Assembly (NCBI GenBank): GCA_963668365.1
Contig: OY764266.1
Coordinates: 3,844,001 to 3,908,000, forward strand
Length of the DNA stretch: 64,000 nt
Reading direction: 5' to 3'
Source of the DNA: VXNE01 sp963668365
Lineage (GTDB): Bacteria > Pseudomonadota > Gammaproteobacteria > Pseudomonadales > Azotimanducaceae
The notes under the pieces are model-generated. The model saw only the letters and a list, made by a program, of their open reading frames with translations. It was not told where the DNA came from and searched no databases. Shown here piece after piece: positions 46,248 to 54,428 of this stretch. Position 1 is the stretch's first letter. The number at the start of each line of letters is the position of its first letter. The position numbers and the translations under genes are program-made.

Positions 46248-47877
46248 ATCGACCAGGATTCGGCGCCGCCAGCGCAGCGTCAACCAGCGCATCAACGACC
46301 GGATTGTCAATGCCTGAATCGTTCCAACCGGTCGACATGGAATGATAATAAGGGCGCAGTTGCCAGGTCGGTGGCATGTCGATAAAGCCAGGCAAGAGTA
46401 TTGCGTCGTAATCACCGTTTGTTCGGAGGTGAGCAAAGCTAGTGCCGTCTATCATACGAATGCTCGCCTGGATGCCCAGTATCGTAAGCGCATGCACGTA
46501 CGGCAACAGAGTACGCTGATGGCTTGGCGACGCGGTTAGAAACACAAGCGTCAATGGTTCACCGGTTGTATCCGAGAGGACATCACCTCGCATCTGATAA
46601 CCGGCATCAGCGAGCAGTTGGCGGGCCTTCGTCAGACCCACCCGGTCAATACCTACGCCCTCGGAGCGATGAAAGGAAAAGACCTTGTCGAACACCTCCT
46701 TTGGCAGTTGCGCACGATATGGTTCGAGTAGCGCCACCTCCGCTTCAGTAGGTAATCCCGTTGAAGCAAACTTCGAATTCGCAAAGTAGCTATCCGCCCG
46801 ACTCAGTTGACCATCGTGAAGCGCCCGATTTTGCCACTCGAAATCAAAAGCCAATGCCAGCGCCTCGCGCACTTTTACGTTATCAAATGGCCGTCGTTTT
46901 ATATTCAGCACCAGGCGGGACCCGGAACCACGCCGCACACCGGATGCCAGTCTTCCCTTAATCAGCCAGCCACGCTCCAGAGCAGGGACATCGTATGACG
47001 ACGACCAGTGGCGTAAATCTCCCTCAGTCCATACGTCAATATTCCCCGCACGCAGCGCTTCGCGTGCAACCGTTGCATCAAGATACTTTTCGAAACGAAT
47101 CGTCTCGAAATTAAACCTGCCGCGATTGACCGGCAGTTCACGCCCCCAATAGTCCGGGACTCTGGTATAGGTAAAGAATCGGCCCTGGGCCGCTTTGCTC
47201 AGTCGGTACGGACCGCTCTGCAGAGGGGGCTCTATCGTCGCTTCGGTGAGATCGCGATCGCGCCAGTAGTGGGCTGGAGCCATGGGCATGTTGACAAAAA
47301 ATGGGACGTGCTTGGCCGCGTCAGACTCAGTGTGAACAACAACGGTTCGCTCGTCGGGGGCATCGACACGGGTAATCCACCCAAGCATCGCTGCCCATCC
47401 TGCAGCCATGATATCGTCGCGGAAAGTATCGATCGAAAATTCAATATCCGTGGATGTAATCGGGGTACCGTCGTGCCAGCGCGCCTTGGGATGCAGACGG
47501 AATACAATCCTGAGCCCATCAGCGCTGACCGCCACCGACTCAGCAAGACTACAGTAATAGCCGGACACTTCATCCCCTGAGCGCTCAAGCAGTCTATCGT
47601 AAGACAGTTCATATCCCATTGGTTTGTACAAAGGCGATACGCTATCGAGTGGTACAGCGGTCGGTAGCACCAACGCACCTCCCTTGGGCGCCTCAACGTT
47701 GACATAGTCAAAATGTGTGAAGCCGCGAGGGTATTTCAGTTTATAGTTGGGTATCTGTGAAACACCGTAACGAAACTCGAGTGGATCATTGGCAGCTGCA
47801 GGAGGAGATTGTTGCGTCCACAGGATCAGCAACAAGACGGCCGTTTTTTGCACTAACTGTAGAGGTCGTGTCAACAT
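46045..47877 (-). CDS. ABC transporter substrate-binding protein, family 5 (YejA-like)
   Basis: 610 residues. Sec signal peptide (residues ~1-29, A-V-L-L-L-I-L-W ... A-A-A), then the YejA-type start F-R-Y-G-V-S-Q and F-D-Y-V-N-V-E-A-P-K-G-G. Family-5 landmarks include H-P-K-A-R-W-H-D-G-T-P-I-T near 130, Q-S-G-P-Y-R near 217, K-V-R-E-A-L-A-L-A-F-D near 330, and a C-terminal W-N-Y-Y-Q-I-P. Binds oligopeptides or peptide-like molecules in the periplasm. No permease or ATPase genes accompany it, so it is an orphan. GC is lower than the host genes. Confidence 0.88.
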   Translation of the reverse strand: MLTRPLQLVQKTAVLLLILWTQQSPPAAANDPLEFRYGVSQIPNYKLKYPRGFTHFDYVNVEAPKGGALVLPTAVPLDSVSPLYKPMGYELSYDRLLERSGDEVSGYYCSLAESVAVSADGLRIVFRLHPKARWHDGTPITSTDIEFSIDTFRDDIMAAGWAAMLGWITRVDAPDERTVVVHTESDAAKHVPFFVNMPMAPAHYWRDRDLTEATIEPPLQSGPYRLSKAAQGRFFTYTRVPDYWGRELPVNRGRFNFETIRFEKYLDATVAREALRAGNIDVWTEGDLRHWSSSYDVPALERGWLIKGRLASGVRRGSGSRLVLNIKRRPFDNVKVREALALAFDFEWQNRALHDGQLSRADSYFANSKFASTGLPTEAEVALLEPYRAQLPKEVFDKVFSFHRSEGVGIDRVGLTKARQLLADAGYQMRGDVLSDTTGEPLTLVFLTASPSHQRTLLPYVHALTILGIQASIRMIDGTSFAHLRTNGDYDAILLPGFIDMPPTWQLRPYYHSMSTGWNDSGIDNPVVDALVDAALAAPNPGRFMAALRSLDRVLLWNYYQIPLDAREDTRIVYWDKFGRPELPDEMYDAPFPDGWWFDEDKAARIVVDQ

Positions 47878-47882
47878 CCGAA

Positions 47883-48590
47883 CTACGATGGCAAATAGTT
47901 TTCCAATTCGTCGGTTCGTATCAGGTAATGATCTTTATCTGCGCCATCGGAGTAGGCGATTTTCATGGCGAGTCGCGGTGTAGAGGTTTGATTGGGGCCT
48001 GTGGTATGGGCCTCGAAACTGTCAAACGCCAGCGCTTCTCCCTTGGCAAGGCTGATGAATTCCATGGACTGCTTCATCTTAGTTGCGGCAGCCGGTGGAA
48101 TCGTAATGGGAAAGCCGCCAGGCTGTTTGTAGTCTTCTGCATGCTCAAGGATAGCGCCGGTATTGAAGGCGGACATCCCGCTGACACTGACTTGATTGTC
48201 GGGAGAGAGAATCAGGCCACCCTTTTCCTCCGTCAGGTCTTCAAGTGCAATCCACACAGAAAAAATGGTGGGTGTGGGGTCACGACCAACCCAGTAGGCC
48301 CTGTCCTGATGGAGCGCCGTTCCCGGCGCGCCTGCCCCCTTGAAAAGCAGAATCGTGTGATCAACAACCGGTACTTTCAAATCAACAATGTCAGCAATCT
48401 CGGGCCAGAAGTCCTGATGGACCTGCTGCAGCAGGTCCAGGTTATTGTTTTCTGAATCGATACGTCCAAAGAAGTCCTTGCCAAAGGTGACGGAATTGTC
48501 TTGCTGGGCGGCTGAAATCAGGCCGTCAGCCCTTTTCAGAAGAGAGTCAATTGCGCTGGTTGAAATACGAAATGGCAATCTGCACCACAT
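47883..48590 (-). CDS. Phytanoyl-CoA dioxygenase (PhyH) family protein
   Basis: 235 residues. Fe(II)/2-oxoglutarate oxygenase landmarks: H-Q-D in A-L-H-Q-D-R-A-Y-W near 95, a distal His in F-E-A-H-T-T-G-P-N near 195, and a following R-L-A-M-K-I for 2-oxoglutarate. The ATG at 48590 has AGGAG seven bases upstream. Five bases separate it from the binding-protein gene, so the two form an operon. The upstream frame extension falls in direct repeat 3 and is not coding. Substrate unknown. Confidence 0.82.
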   Translation of the reverse strand: MWCRLPFRISTSAIDSLLKRADGLISAAQQDNSVTFGKDFFGRIDSENNNLDLLQQVHQDFWPEIADIVDLKVPVVDHTILLFKGAGAPGTALHQDRAYWVGRDPTPTIFSVWIALEDLTEEKGGLILSPDNQVSVSGMSAFNTGAILEHAEDYKQPGGFPITIPPAAATKMKQSMEFISLAKGEALAFDSFEAHTTGPNQTSTPRLAMKIAYSDGADKDHYLIRTDELENYLPS

Positions 48591-48608
48591 ATACGTTCTC
48601 CTGATTTT

Positions 48609-48716
48609 ATCGATGCGGGCGCGCGCGCCATCATGCTGAATTCGGCGTGCTCCACCGACTACGTCGTCGACAACGAGCGCCTGCTCGCCGAATCGGTTCT
48701 GCCGGCGCTCTCCTGA
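48609..48716 (+). pseudogene. LLM oxidoreductase 3' fragment
   Basis: Encodes I-D-A-G-A-R-A-I-M-L-N-S-A-C through L-L-A-E-S-V-L-P-A-L-S and the stop, matching the end of the intact gene at 40025-40936 with a handful of substitutions. The start of homology coincides with the right edge of insert 3. Confidence 0.88.
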
Positions 48717-49038
48717 CCTTCGATCCGGGCGAAACCTAGCCGGTGCGCAGGCTCGCAAGCTGGTCGTTCGACCATATCTTGCGCCTGAATCGGGGATTTT
48801 TCGACGACATGTCGATCTGGTAGAAGTTCTCGCTCGGCTCGTCGCCAACGCCGGTGATCTCGCAGAGCTTGCGCGCGAGCCATTTCTCGATCTTCAGCAC
48901 GACCATTTTCCTGCGCAGGCGCCCCTGTTCGTCCCGATTGAGCACCGCGGGCAGCGTGTTGAGCGCCAGGATCTCGTCGATCGCGCTGTCCGCCATCTTC
49001 TGGCGGCCCTCGTCGCTGGCGTAGAAGTGGGTGACCGC
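48609..49038. repeat. Direct repeat 3, right copy
   Basis: Partner of 40829-41258. Here the prs-like gene is intact and the LLM gene is reduced to its last codons. Confidence 0.93.
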
Positions 49039-49950
49039 GAAGACGAGGCGACCGGGCTTGACCCGCTTCAGGAACCGGCAGGTCTCCACCAGGGTAGACC
49101 CGGTACGCACCATGTCGTCGAACAGCACGATGTCGTGGCCTTCGAAGTCGTCGAAACTCGACCCGCTCCCTTCGTAGAGCGAGATCTCCACGTCGCGTTC
49201 GCCCGAACGTTCCTTCTCTAACAGAATGCACTTGACCTTCGGCAATCCCAATGACGAGGCCATCTCGAGCACGAACTCCCGCGCCCCCTGATCCGGCGCG
49301 CACAGCGCGAGCCCTTCGCCGTTCGGGCCGTACCGCACGATGTCCGAGTTGAGCAGGTAGTCGACATAGATCTCGTGCGGCAACAGGTGGTGATAGCCGC
49401 CGTCGAAGATCTGGGCGAACACCGATCGCACCGCATGGGAGTGATTGTGCACGGTCACGACGCGATCCACCCCAGCGAGTTTCAGCATCTGCGCATAGAG
49501 CATCACGGAGAACGGTTGTCCGTCGAACTTCTTCAGATCCTTCGAATCGCGTTCGAAGGGCGTGCTGCCGAGATCGGGCCTCGGGCCCCGATCCTGCGCG
49601 CTGTAGTACAGGTCCGGCTCCACCAGGATCACCTCCACCGCGCCGTTTTCCTTGGCCGCGCGCGCTATCAGCATATTGCGCATAGCAAGGTTCTGGCGGC
49701 TCACGACGCGGTTAGACGTGCTGACGATGACCACGGTCTTTCCGGCCAGCTTGTCGCCGATGTTCGTGAAGTCGGCCTCGTCGGAGATGAAGCGCGGACA
49801 GAACTCCGAATTGGCGAACTGTTTCATGCTGATGAGGTCGGCGACGTCTTCCGTCTGGCCGAAGGCGAAAGCAACGTCGATGGCGAAGGGATCGTCGGAA
49901 GTATTGCCGACCACGATGACGTCCGATCGCGTGCGTGTCGTTTCGCTCAT
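48736..49950 (-). CDS. Ribose-phosphate pyrophosphokinase-like phosphoribosyl enzyme
   Basis: 404 residues from the ATG at 49950. Tandem phosphoribosyltransferase-type domains with the Prs-like loop V-L-F-D-D-M-V-R-T-G-S-T-L near 278, V-V-T-V-H-N-H-S-H near 164, and an extended C-terminus (K-M-V-V-L-K-I-E-K-W-L). It is ~90 residues longer than housekeeping Prs (~315), so it is a long-form paralog; the substrate could be ribose-5-phosphate or another sugar phosphate. Confidence 0.75.
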   Translation of the reverse strand: MSETTRTRSDVIVVGNTSDDPFAIDVAFAFGQTEDVADLISMKQFANSEFCPRFISDEADFTNIGDKLAGKTVVIVSTSNRVVSRQNLAMRNMLIARAAKENGAVEVILVEPDLYYSAQDRGPRPDLGSTPFERDSKDLKKFDGQPFSVMLYAQMLKLAGVDRVVTVHNHSHAVRSVFAQIFDGGYHHLLPHEIYVDYLLNSDIVRYGPNGEGLALCAPDQGAREFVLEMASSLGLPKVKCILLEKERSGERDVEISLYEGSGSSFDDFEGHDIVLFDDMVRTGSTLVETCRFLKRVKPGRLVFAVTHFYASDEGRQKMADSAIDEILALNTLPAVLNRDEQGRLRRKMVVLKIEKWLARKLCEITGVGDEPSENFYQIDMSSKNPRFRRKIWSNDQLASLRTG

Positions 49951-50088
49951 CGTTGGCGCCACCGTCCGGAACTTCAATGCACAATTTGAATCACGCGGGC
50001 GCGAAGGTCAACCGAAAGCAGGAACAAGATTTGACTCGTGGCCCGAAGGTGGCAAAGTGGCGGTGGAACCCGTCCGGATGAAGAAGCC

Positions 50089-51126
50089 ATGAAGACCAGC
50101 CTGCCCAGCCGTCGTACGTTCGTGCAACTGTTCGCGATGCTCGCCGGCGGCGGTCAGGCCCTGTGGCAGACGCGCGATATTCACGCGGCGCTGGAGACGG
50201 CGAAGGACTCGGGACCGGGCTCTGCGCCATGGCCGAAAATGACCTATCGGACCCTGGGCCGCACCGGGTACAACGCGAGCCGGCTCGTGTTCGGTTGCGG
50301 CGCCGCGCTGTCCCGACAGCCCCTGGACGATCTGCTTGAACGCGCCTTCGAAGCCGGCGTAAACGTCTTCGACGTCGGCACGAGCCGGTACTACAACGCC
50401 GCAGAGCGCAACATGCGCGGATTCGCCAAGCGTCACCGCGACGATATCTTCCTGATTTCAAAGGCAATGACTGGCATCGACGCGGAACCCGATGAGGAGA
50501 TATCCGTGTCCGACGCGCGCAAGGCGGCGAAGACCTGGTCGGCGCTGATGGATGAAAGCCTCTCCGAACTCGGCACCGAGCATATGGACGCCTACTACCA
50601 GATGGGCGCGAACAACCCGCACCTGGTCCGTTCCGAGGAGATGCACGAGGCATTCCTCACTGCCAGGCAGGCCGGAAAGGTGTCCCACTACGGGGTCAGT
50701 ACGCACGAGAACGCCGCGAGCGTCCTCGAAGCCGCAACGGCAACCGGCTGGTTCAGCCTCGCGATGATCGCCGTTACGCCGGCCGGCTGGTACGACTGGA
50801 AGAGTCGCAACATCCTCGATGGCACTCCCGATCTAAAGGCGATTCGTCCGCTTCTCGAACGCGCCCGCACAGCGGGGATCGGGTTGATCGGCATGAAGGC
50901 CGGACGCCTTCTGGCGGGCCGCGGGTGGCTGGGGCGCGGCAATCCCTCGGCATTCGACCGCCACTACACGGACAAGCTGCGCGAGGCGCGCCTGTCCGAT
51001 TTCCAGCGCAGCTACGCCTACGTGCTCGAAAACGGCCTCGACGTCGTCAACGCGGACATGCAGAGCCATGCCACATTGAAGGAGAACTTCGCAGCGGCGG
51101 CCACCGCGGAACAATACGTCGCGTGA
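50089..51126 (+). CDS. Aldo/keto reductase with Tat-like signal
   Basis: 345 residues. The N-terminus S-R-R-T-F-V-Q-L-F followed by a hydrophobic stretch matches a twin-arginine signal. The AKR barrel follows (R-T-L-G-R-T-G near 54, N-V-F-D-V-G near 103, Y-Y-N-A-A-E near 113, H-Y-G-V-S near 203). The catalytic Tyr/Lys region is divergent, so oxidoreductase activity is likely but not certain. Its stop overlaps the amidase GTG start. Confidence 0.75.
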   Translation: MKTSLPSRRTFVQLFAMLAGGGQALWQTRDIHAALETAKDSGPGSAPWPKMTYRTLGRTGYNASRLVFGCGAALSRQPLDDLLERAFEAGVNVFDVGTSRYYNAAERNMRGFAKRHRDDIFLISKAMTGIDAEPDEEISVSDARKAAKTWSALMDESLSELGTEHMDAYYQMGANNPHLVRSEEMHEAFLTARQAGKVSHYGVSTHENAASVLEAATATGWFSLAMIAVTPAGWYDWKSRNILDGTPDLKAIRPLLERARTAGIGLIGMKAGRLLAGRGWLGRGNPSAFDRHYTDKLREARLSDFQRSYAYVLENGLDVVNADMQSHATLKENFAAAATAEQYVA

Positions 51127-52568
51127 GCGAAGACGACCTCTGTTTCGCCGCCGCTAATGAGCTTGCGACGTGGGTCCGCGAGAAGCGGGTGTCGCCAACG
51201 GAGATCGCCCGGGCGGTAATCGACCGCATTGACCGTGTCGGGGCGAACGTCAATGCCTTCGCCAAGGCGACCCCGGACCTCGCAATCGAAATGGCGGCAG
51301 ACGCGGAGAAGGCGTTGGCGCGCGGGGAGACAACCGGCGTCCTGCACGGCGTCCCTGTGACCGTCAAGGACCTGTTCGATCTCAAGGGATTCGCCACGGA
51401 ACGGGGTTCTTTCTCCCAGGAGGGCCATGTGGCGGACGGCGATTCGCCGGTCGTGGAGCGCCTCAAGGCCGCGGGCGCCGTGATCGTCGGCAAGACCACC
51501 ACTTCGGAATTCGGCTGGTCGGGGATGAGCCGCAGCCCCCGCACAGGCATCACCCACAACCCCTGGAAACGCGGCTTCAACGCCGGCGGGTCATCGGCCG
51601 GCGCGGCTGTTGCGACAGCGATGGGCTTCGGTCCGTTGCACCAGGGCTCCGACGGCGCCGGGTCGATCCGCATGCCGTCGCATTTCTGCGGCGTGTTCGG
51701 CTTCAAGCCCACCTGGGGACGCGTGCCCCACGTGCCGGCGCGCAACAACGACCTGGTCTCCCACGTCGGGCCGATCTCCCGAACCGTCGCCGACGCCGCG
51801 TTGTTCCTCGATGCGACGGCGGGAGTCCATCCTTTCGACCACACCAGCCTCACGGACTCCGACAGCACGTTTTCCGCCAGCCTCACGCGGGATCTCGGCG
51901 AGTTGAAGATCGCCTTCAGTCCCGACCTCGGCCACGCCCGCGTCGACAGCGAGGTGGCCCTCCTGGTCGAGCGGGCCGCACGCGATTTCGAATCCTTCGG
52001 CTGCCGTGTCGAGGCCGTGACGCCGCCGTGGGGCGCGCAGGGGCCCGAACTCGCCCGTTTTTTCTGGGCAATCCACGAGTCGCCGCTGGCGGAACATCTC
52101 GACGCATGGAAGGACAGGATGGACCCGGGCCTGGTCGCCTGTATCCGCGCCGGCAGCGGACACAGCGCGGAAACCTATCTCGCCATTCGCGCCCGAAAGC
52201 TAGCCTACATCGAGCGCATCCACCGATTCATGGCCGACTGGGATCTCCTGCTGACGCCGTCGGTTTCCGTCGCCGCGTTCCCGGTCGAACGTCTGCAACC
52301 GGCGCATTGGCCCGATCATCCGTGGGACTGGCTGTCCTGGTCCGAGTTCTGCTACCCCTTCAACATGAGCGGCCTGCCGGCGGCCAGCGCGCCCTGCGGC
52401 TTCACCGACGACGGCTTGCCCATAGGGCTGCAGATCGTCGGCAAGCGCGCTGACGACAGCCTGGTCCTGCGCGCCGCCGCCGCCTTTGAGCGCGCGCGTC
52501 CCTGGGCACGGCATCGCCCACCTGACGGGTCGGGCAGCACCGGGCGAAGTCCGGGGGAACCAGTCTAA
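51123..52568 (+). CDS. Amidase signature family enzyme
   Basis: 481 residues. Amidase-signature triad context: V-T-V-K-D-L-F-D near residue 80 (Lys), G-G-S-S-A-G-A-A near 158 and G-S-D-G-A-G-S-I-R near 177 (Ser pair). Hydrolyses a C-N amide bond; substrate unknown. GTG start at 51123 coupled to the reductase stop. The stop codon lies immediately before the left end of the IS, so the native 3' end may have been altered. Confidence 0.88.
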   Translation: MSEDDLCFAAANELATWVREKRVSPTEIARAVIDRIDRVGANVNAFAKATPDLAIEMAADAEKALARGETTGVLHGVPVTVKDLFDLKGFATERGSFSQEGHVADGDSPVVERLKAAGAVIVGKTTTSEFGWSGMSRSPRTGITHNPWKRGFNAGGSSAGAAVATAMGFGPLHQGSDGAGSIRMPSHFCGVFGFKPTWGRVPHVPARNNDLVSHVGPISRTVADAALFLDATAGVHPFDHTSLTDSDSTFSASLTRDLGELKIAFSPDLGHARVDSEVALLVERAARDFESFGCRVEAVTPPWGAQGPELARFFWAIHESPLAEHLDAWKDRMDPGLVACIRAGSGHSAETYLAIRARKLAYIERIHRFMADWDLLLTPSVSVAAFPVERLQPAHWPDHPWDWLSWSEFCYPFNMSGLPAASAPCGFTDDGLPIGLQIVGKRADDSLVLRAAAAFERARPWARHRPPDGSGSTGRSPGEPV

Positions 52569-52656
52569 TCCAATACCGAAATGAGCCTGAACGGAGAGGT
52601 TGACTGAGTCGTGGGCGGAGTCGGAATCGGTGTTGAAAGAAAGGTGATCTTGACCC

Positions 52657-52698
52657 ACGGGCGCGCGGCGCGCAAGCGCCCGCCCGTTGCGGTTTTTT
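52657..52698 (+). terminator. Rho-independent terminator
   Basis: Stem ACGGGCG / CGCCCGT (52657-52663 and 52681-52687) with a GC-rich inner stem, followed by TGCGG and a run of six T. It reads rightward and could stop transcripts from the aldo/keto reductase-amidase operon before they reach the transposase gene. Confidence 0.6.
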
Positions 52699-52720
52699 GA
52701 TGAATAAACTTGTTGTCGGT

Positions 52721-52852
52721 CCCGTGGAGTTGTGGGCGAGAGGCGCGCGAGTGTGGTCAGGCGGTGGGCAACGCGCCAGCGTTGTCCACGGGCTGTCCAC
52801 GCGGCCCGAAGGGCGCGCGCCGGTCCGCAGGACTCGTCCACAACTCCACGGG
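52721..52852. repeat. Long inverted repeat beyond the transposase stop
   Basis: Perfect 15-bp arms CCCGTGGAGTTGTGG (52721-52735) and its complement (52838-52852), with further complementary GGCGCGCG / CGCGCGCC pairing inside. The transcript would fold into a ~130-nt hairpin at the 3' end of the transposase mRNA. Confidence 0.6.
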
Positions 52853-52854
52853 AC

Positions 52855-54108
52855 TCAGGCGGCGGTGTTCTCCCGGCCGATCAGCAGGAAGAGATCCCGG
52901 CGCGCCCGGTTCAGCGCCGCCGCGGCCGCCAGGTCGCTTTGCGCGTGCGCGGTCCGGTCGAGCGCCTCGAAAGTGACGCCCGGGGCGAGGTGGCGCTCGG
53001 CGTTCTCAAGCGACTTGAGCTTCTCGCAGGGGGTCATCACGTCGGCGTCGCGGTAGCGCTTGCGCACGCGGCCCTTGTCGTCGATCTCCTCGGCGGGGAA
53101 AAGGCAGGGCCGGTGATAGTTCAGGAACGGCGACAGCCAGTCCCGGTTGAAGGCGTTGACGGGTTCGGCGAAGTGCGCCGGGATGTGGGCGTGGCCGAGC
53201 CACTTGCGGACCACCGAGGCGTTCTTGCTCTCGACCAGGGCGTTGTCGTTGCTGCGCCGCGCGCGGGACTTCGTGAACTGGCCGACGTGCAGCTTGTTCA
53301 ACAGGTTCGCGACCTGGCGGTTGACGTACTCGGAGCCGTTGTCGGCGTGGAATCCCTTGACGTCGAAGGGAAACGCCTCGATCAGCGCCTCGAGCACCGG
53401 AATCAGGAAGGCTTCCGAGATCGCCGCCACCGTGCCCACGTGCTGCCACTGGGTGACCTCGTCGACGACGTTGATGTGGTACACCCCCTTGACCCCGTCC
53501 AGGTCGCCCTGATGGACCGTGTCCACCCGCACAAATCCCGGCCGGCCCCGCGGCTCGGGCCGGCGCCGGACGCCGATCGGCACGGCGACCGCGCGCGTGC
53601 GGTCCCACACCCGGCGCACGTTGCGGTAGGTGCGCGAGCGGCGCAGGTTGTACAGGTGGCCGTTGGACAGCCCCGCCAGGCGTTCGAAGCGCGCGTCGCC
53701 GAACACCCGCCATTGCCGGCGCAGCACCGCGCGCGTGGCCGCCCCCGACATCTGGCCCAGCTCCGCGTCGACTCGCGCCAGCAGGCGGATGTCGGCGGGC
53801 GCGTGGCGGCGCTCGAACGGCCGCCTCGGCGACCCGCCGCGCCGGTCCTCGATCCGCCCGGTCCGGCGATGCTGCCCGATCAGGCGCGTCAGTTGCGCCC
53901 GCGACAGCCCGGTCACCTTCGCCAGATACCGCCTCACCAGCCCCTTGTCCGCCTTGCCCAGGCGGTGGTACCTCAATCTCACCAGCGTGCGGCGGACCAG
54001 CGCGCAGACCCCCGCGCGGTCGCCGCCGGCAAAGTCCACCGCCTCGCTGCCCTCCACGAAGGCGCGAACCTGTTCCAGGGTCTGAACCCGTTGCGTCTGT
54101 AGCGTCAC
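52855..54108 (-). CDS. DDE (rve integrase core) transposase
   Basis: About 417 residues. An N-terminal helix-turn-helix region (T-G-L-S-R-A-Q-L-T-R-L near 55) is followed by the rve catalytic core with D in F-V-R-V-D-T-V-H near 182, D in F-H-A-D-N-G-S-E near 244, and E in N-A-L-V-E-S-K-N near 280, a complete DDE triad. The start is set at the GTG at 54108 because GGAGG lies six bases upstream; an ATG at 54114 is possible. Intact, so the element may be active. Confidence 0.82.
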   Translation of the reverse strand: MTLQTQRVQTLEQVRAFVEGSEAVDFAGGDRAGVCALVRRTLVRLRYHRLGKADKGLVRRYLAKVTGLSRAQLTRLIGQHRRTGRIEDRRGGSPRRPFERRHAPADIRLLARVDAELGQMSGAATRAVLRRQWRVFGDARFERLAGLSNGHLYNLRRSRTYRNVRRVWDRTRAVAVPIGVRRRPEPRGRPGFVRVDTVHQGDLDGVKGVYHINVVDEVTQWQHVGTVAAISEAFLIPVLEALIEAFPFDVKGFHADNGSEYVNRQVANLLNKLHVGQFTKSRARRSNDNALVESKNASVVRKWLGHAHIPAHFAEPVNAFNRDWLSPFLNYHRPCLFPAEEIDDKGRVRKRYRDADVMTPCEKLKSLENAERHLAPGVTFEALDRTAHAQSDLAAAAALNRARRDLFLLIGRENTAA

Positions 54109-54208
54109 GATCATCCTCCGATGATCCCCGACGCCGCTCCACAGGCTCATGCCTCGTTGGATTTACGCTTCCCCTTCAGGCTCATGTCACGTTGGACAAG
54201 GCTGAACC

Positions 54209-54334
54209 ATGCTGAACCTTGACCGATACTTCAGGCTCTCGGAGCGTGGTTCCGATCTCCGCACCGAACTGCGGGCAGGCTTGGCGACCTTCCTGACGAT
54301 GGTCTACATCGCCTTCGTCAACCCGATGATCCGT
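54209..54334 (+). pseudogene. Purine permease (NCS2/AzgA-type) N-terminal remnant
   Basis: The frame reads L-D-R-Y-F-R-L-S-E-R-G-S, then T-E-L-R-A-G-L-A-T-F-L-T-M-V-Y-I-A-F-V-N-P, the conserved N-terminus of adenine/guanine permeases. After F-V-N-P-M-I it breaks into unrelated sequence and stops. About 390 residues are missing. It starts 12 bases from the IS right end, so IS-linked deletion is plausible. The ~90 bases to the next gene show nothing. Confidence 0.75.
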
Positions 54335-54428
54335 CAGCATTGTAGACAGGGACGATCTACGATAGGCGGCACGACGCAGCGCTCGCGATAGCGGATCTCT
54401 TGCTTCATGGGCCGTTGCGAGATCCGCG

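Larger units (their letters stand above)
41259..48608. mobile_element. Insert 3: 7.35-kb segment between 430-bp direct repeats
   Basis: Lower-GC DNA than its surroundings, carrying a TonB receptor with an in-frame stop, small membrane/periplasmic genes, one of them interrupted, a YejA-like binding protein and a PhyH dioxygenase. No transposase or integrase is seen. The flanking duplication leaves LLM intact on the left and the prs-like gene intact on the right, the pattern of a single-crossover integration. Confidence 0.75.
52569..54196 (-). mobile_element. Insertion sequence with rve-type DDE transposase
   Basis: Left end (52569-52590) and the reverse complement of the right end (54177-54196) share TCCAA and ATGAGCCTG with a variable middle, giving imperfect ~20-bp terminal inverted repeats. 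The right side carries the end motif twice, at 54142-54161 and 54177-54196. The internal gene is the transposase. No clear target-site duplication was found. The left end abuts the amidase stop; the right end lies next to a truncated permease gene. Confidence 0.65.

Noticed and set aside
52732..54102. 456-codon plus-strand frame opposite the transposase
   Set aside because: The minus strand has a complete DDE triad and SD-preceded start; the plus frame is a compositional shadow.
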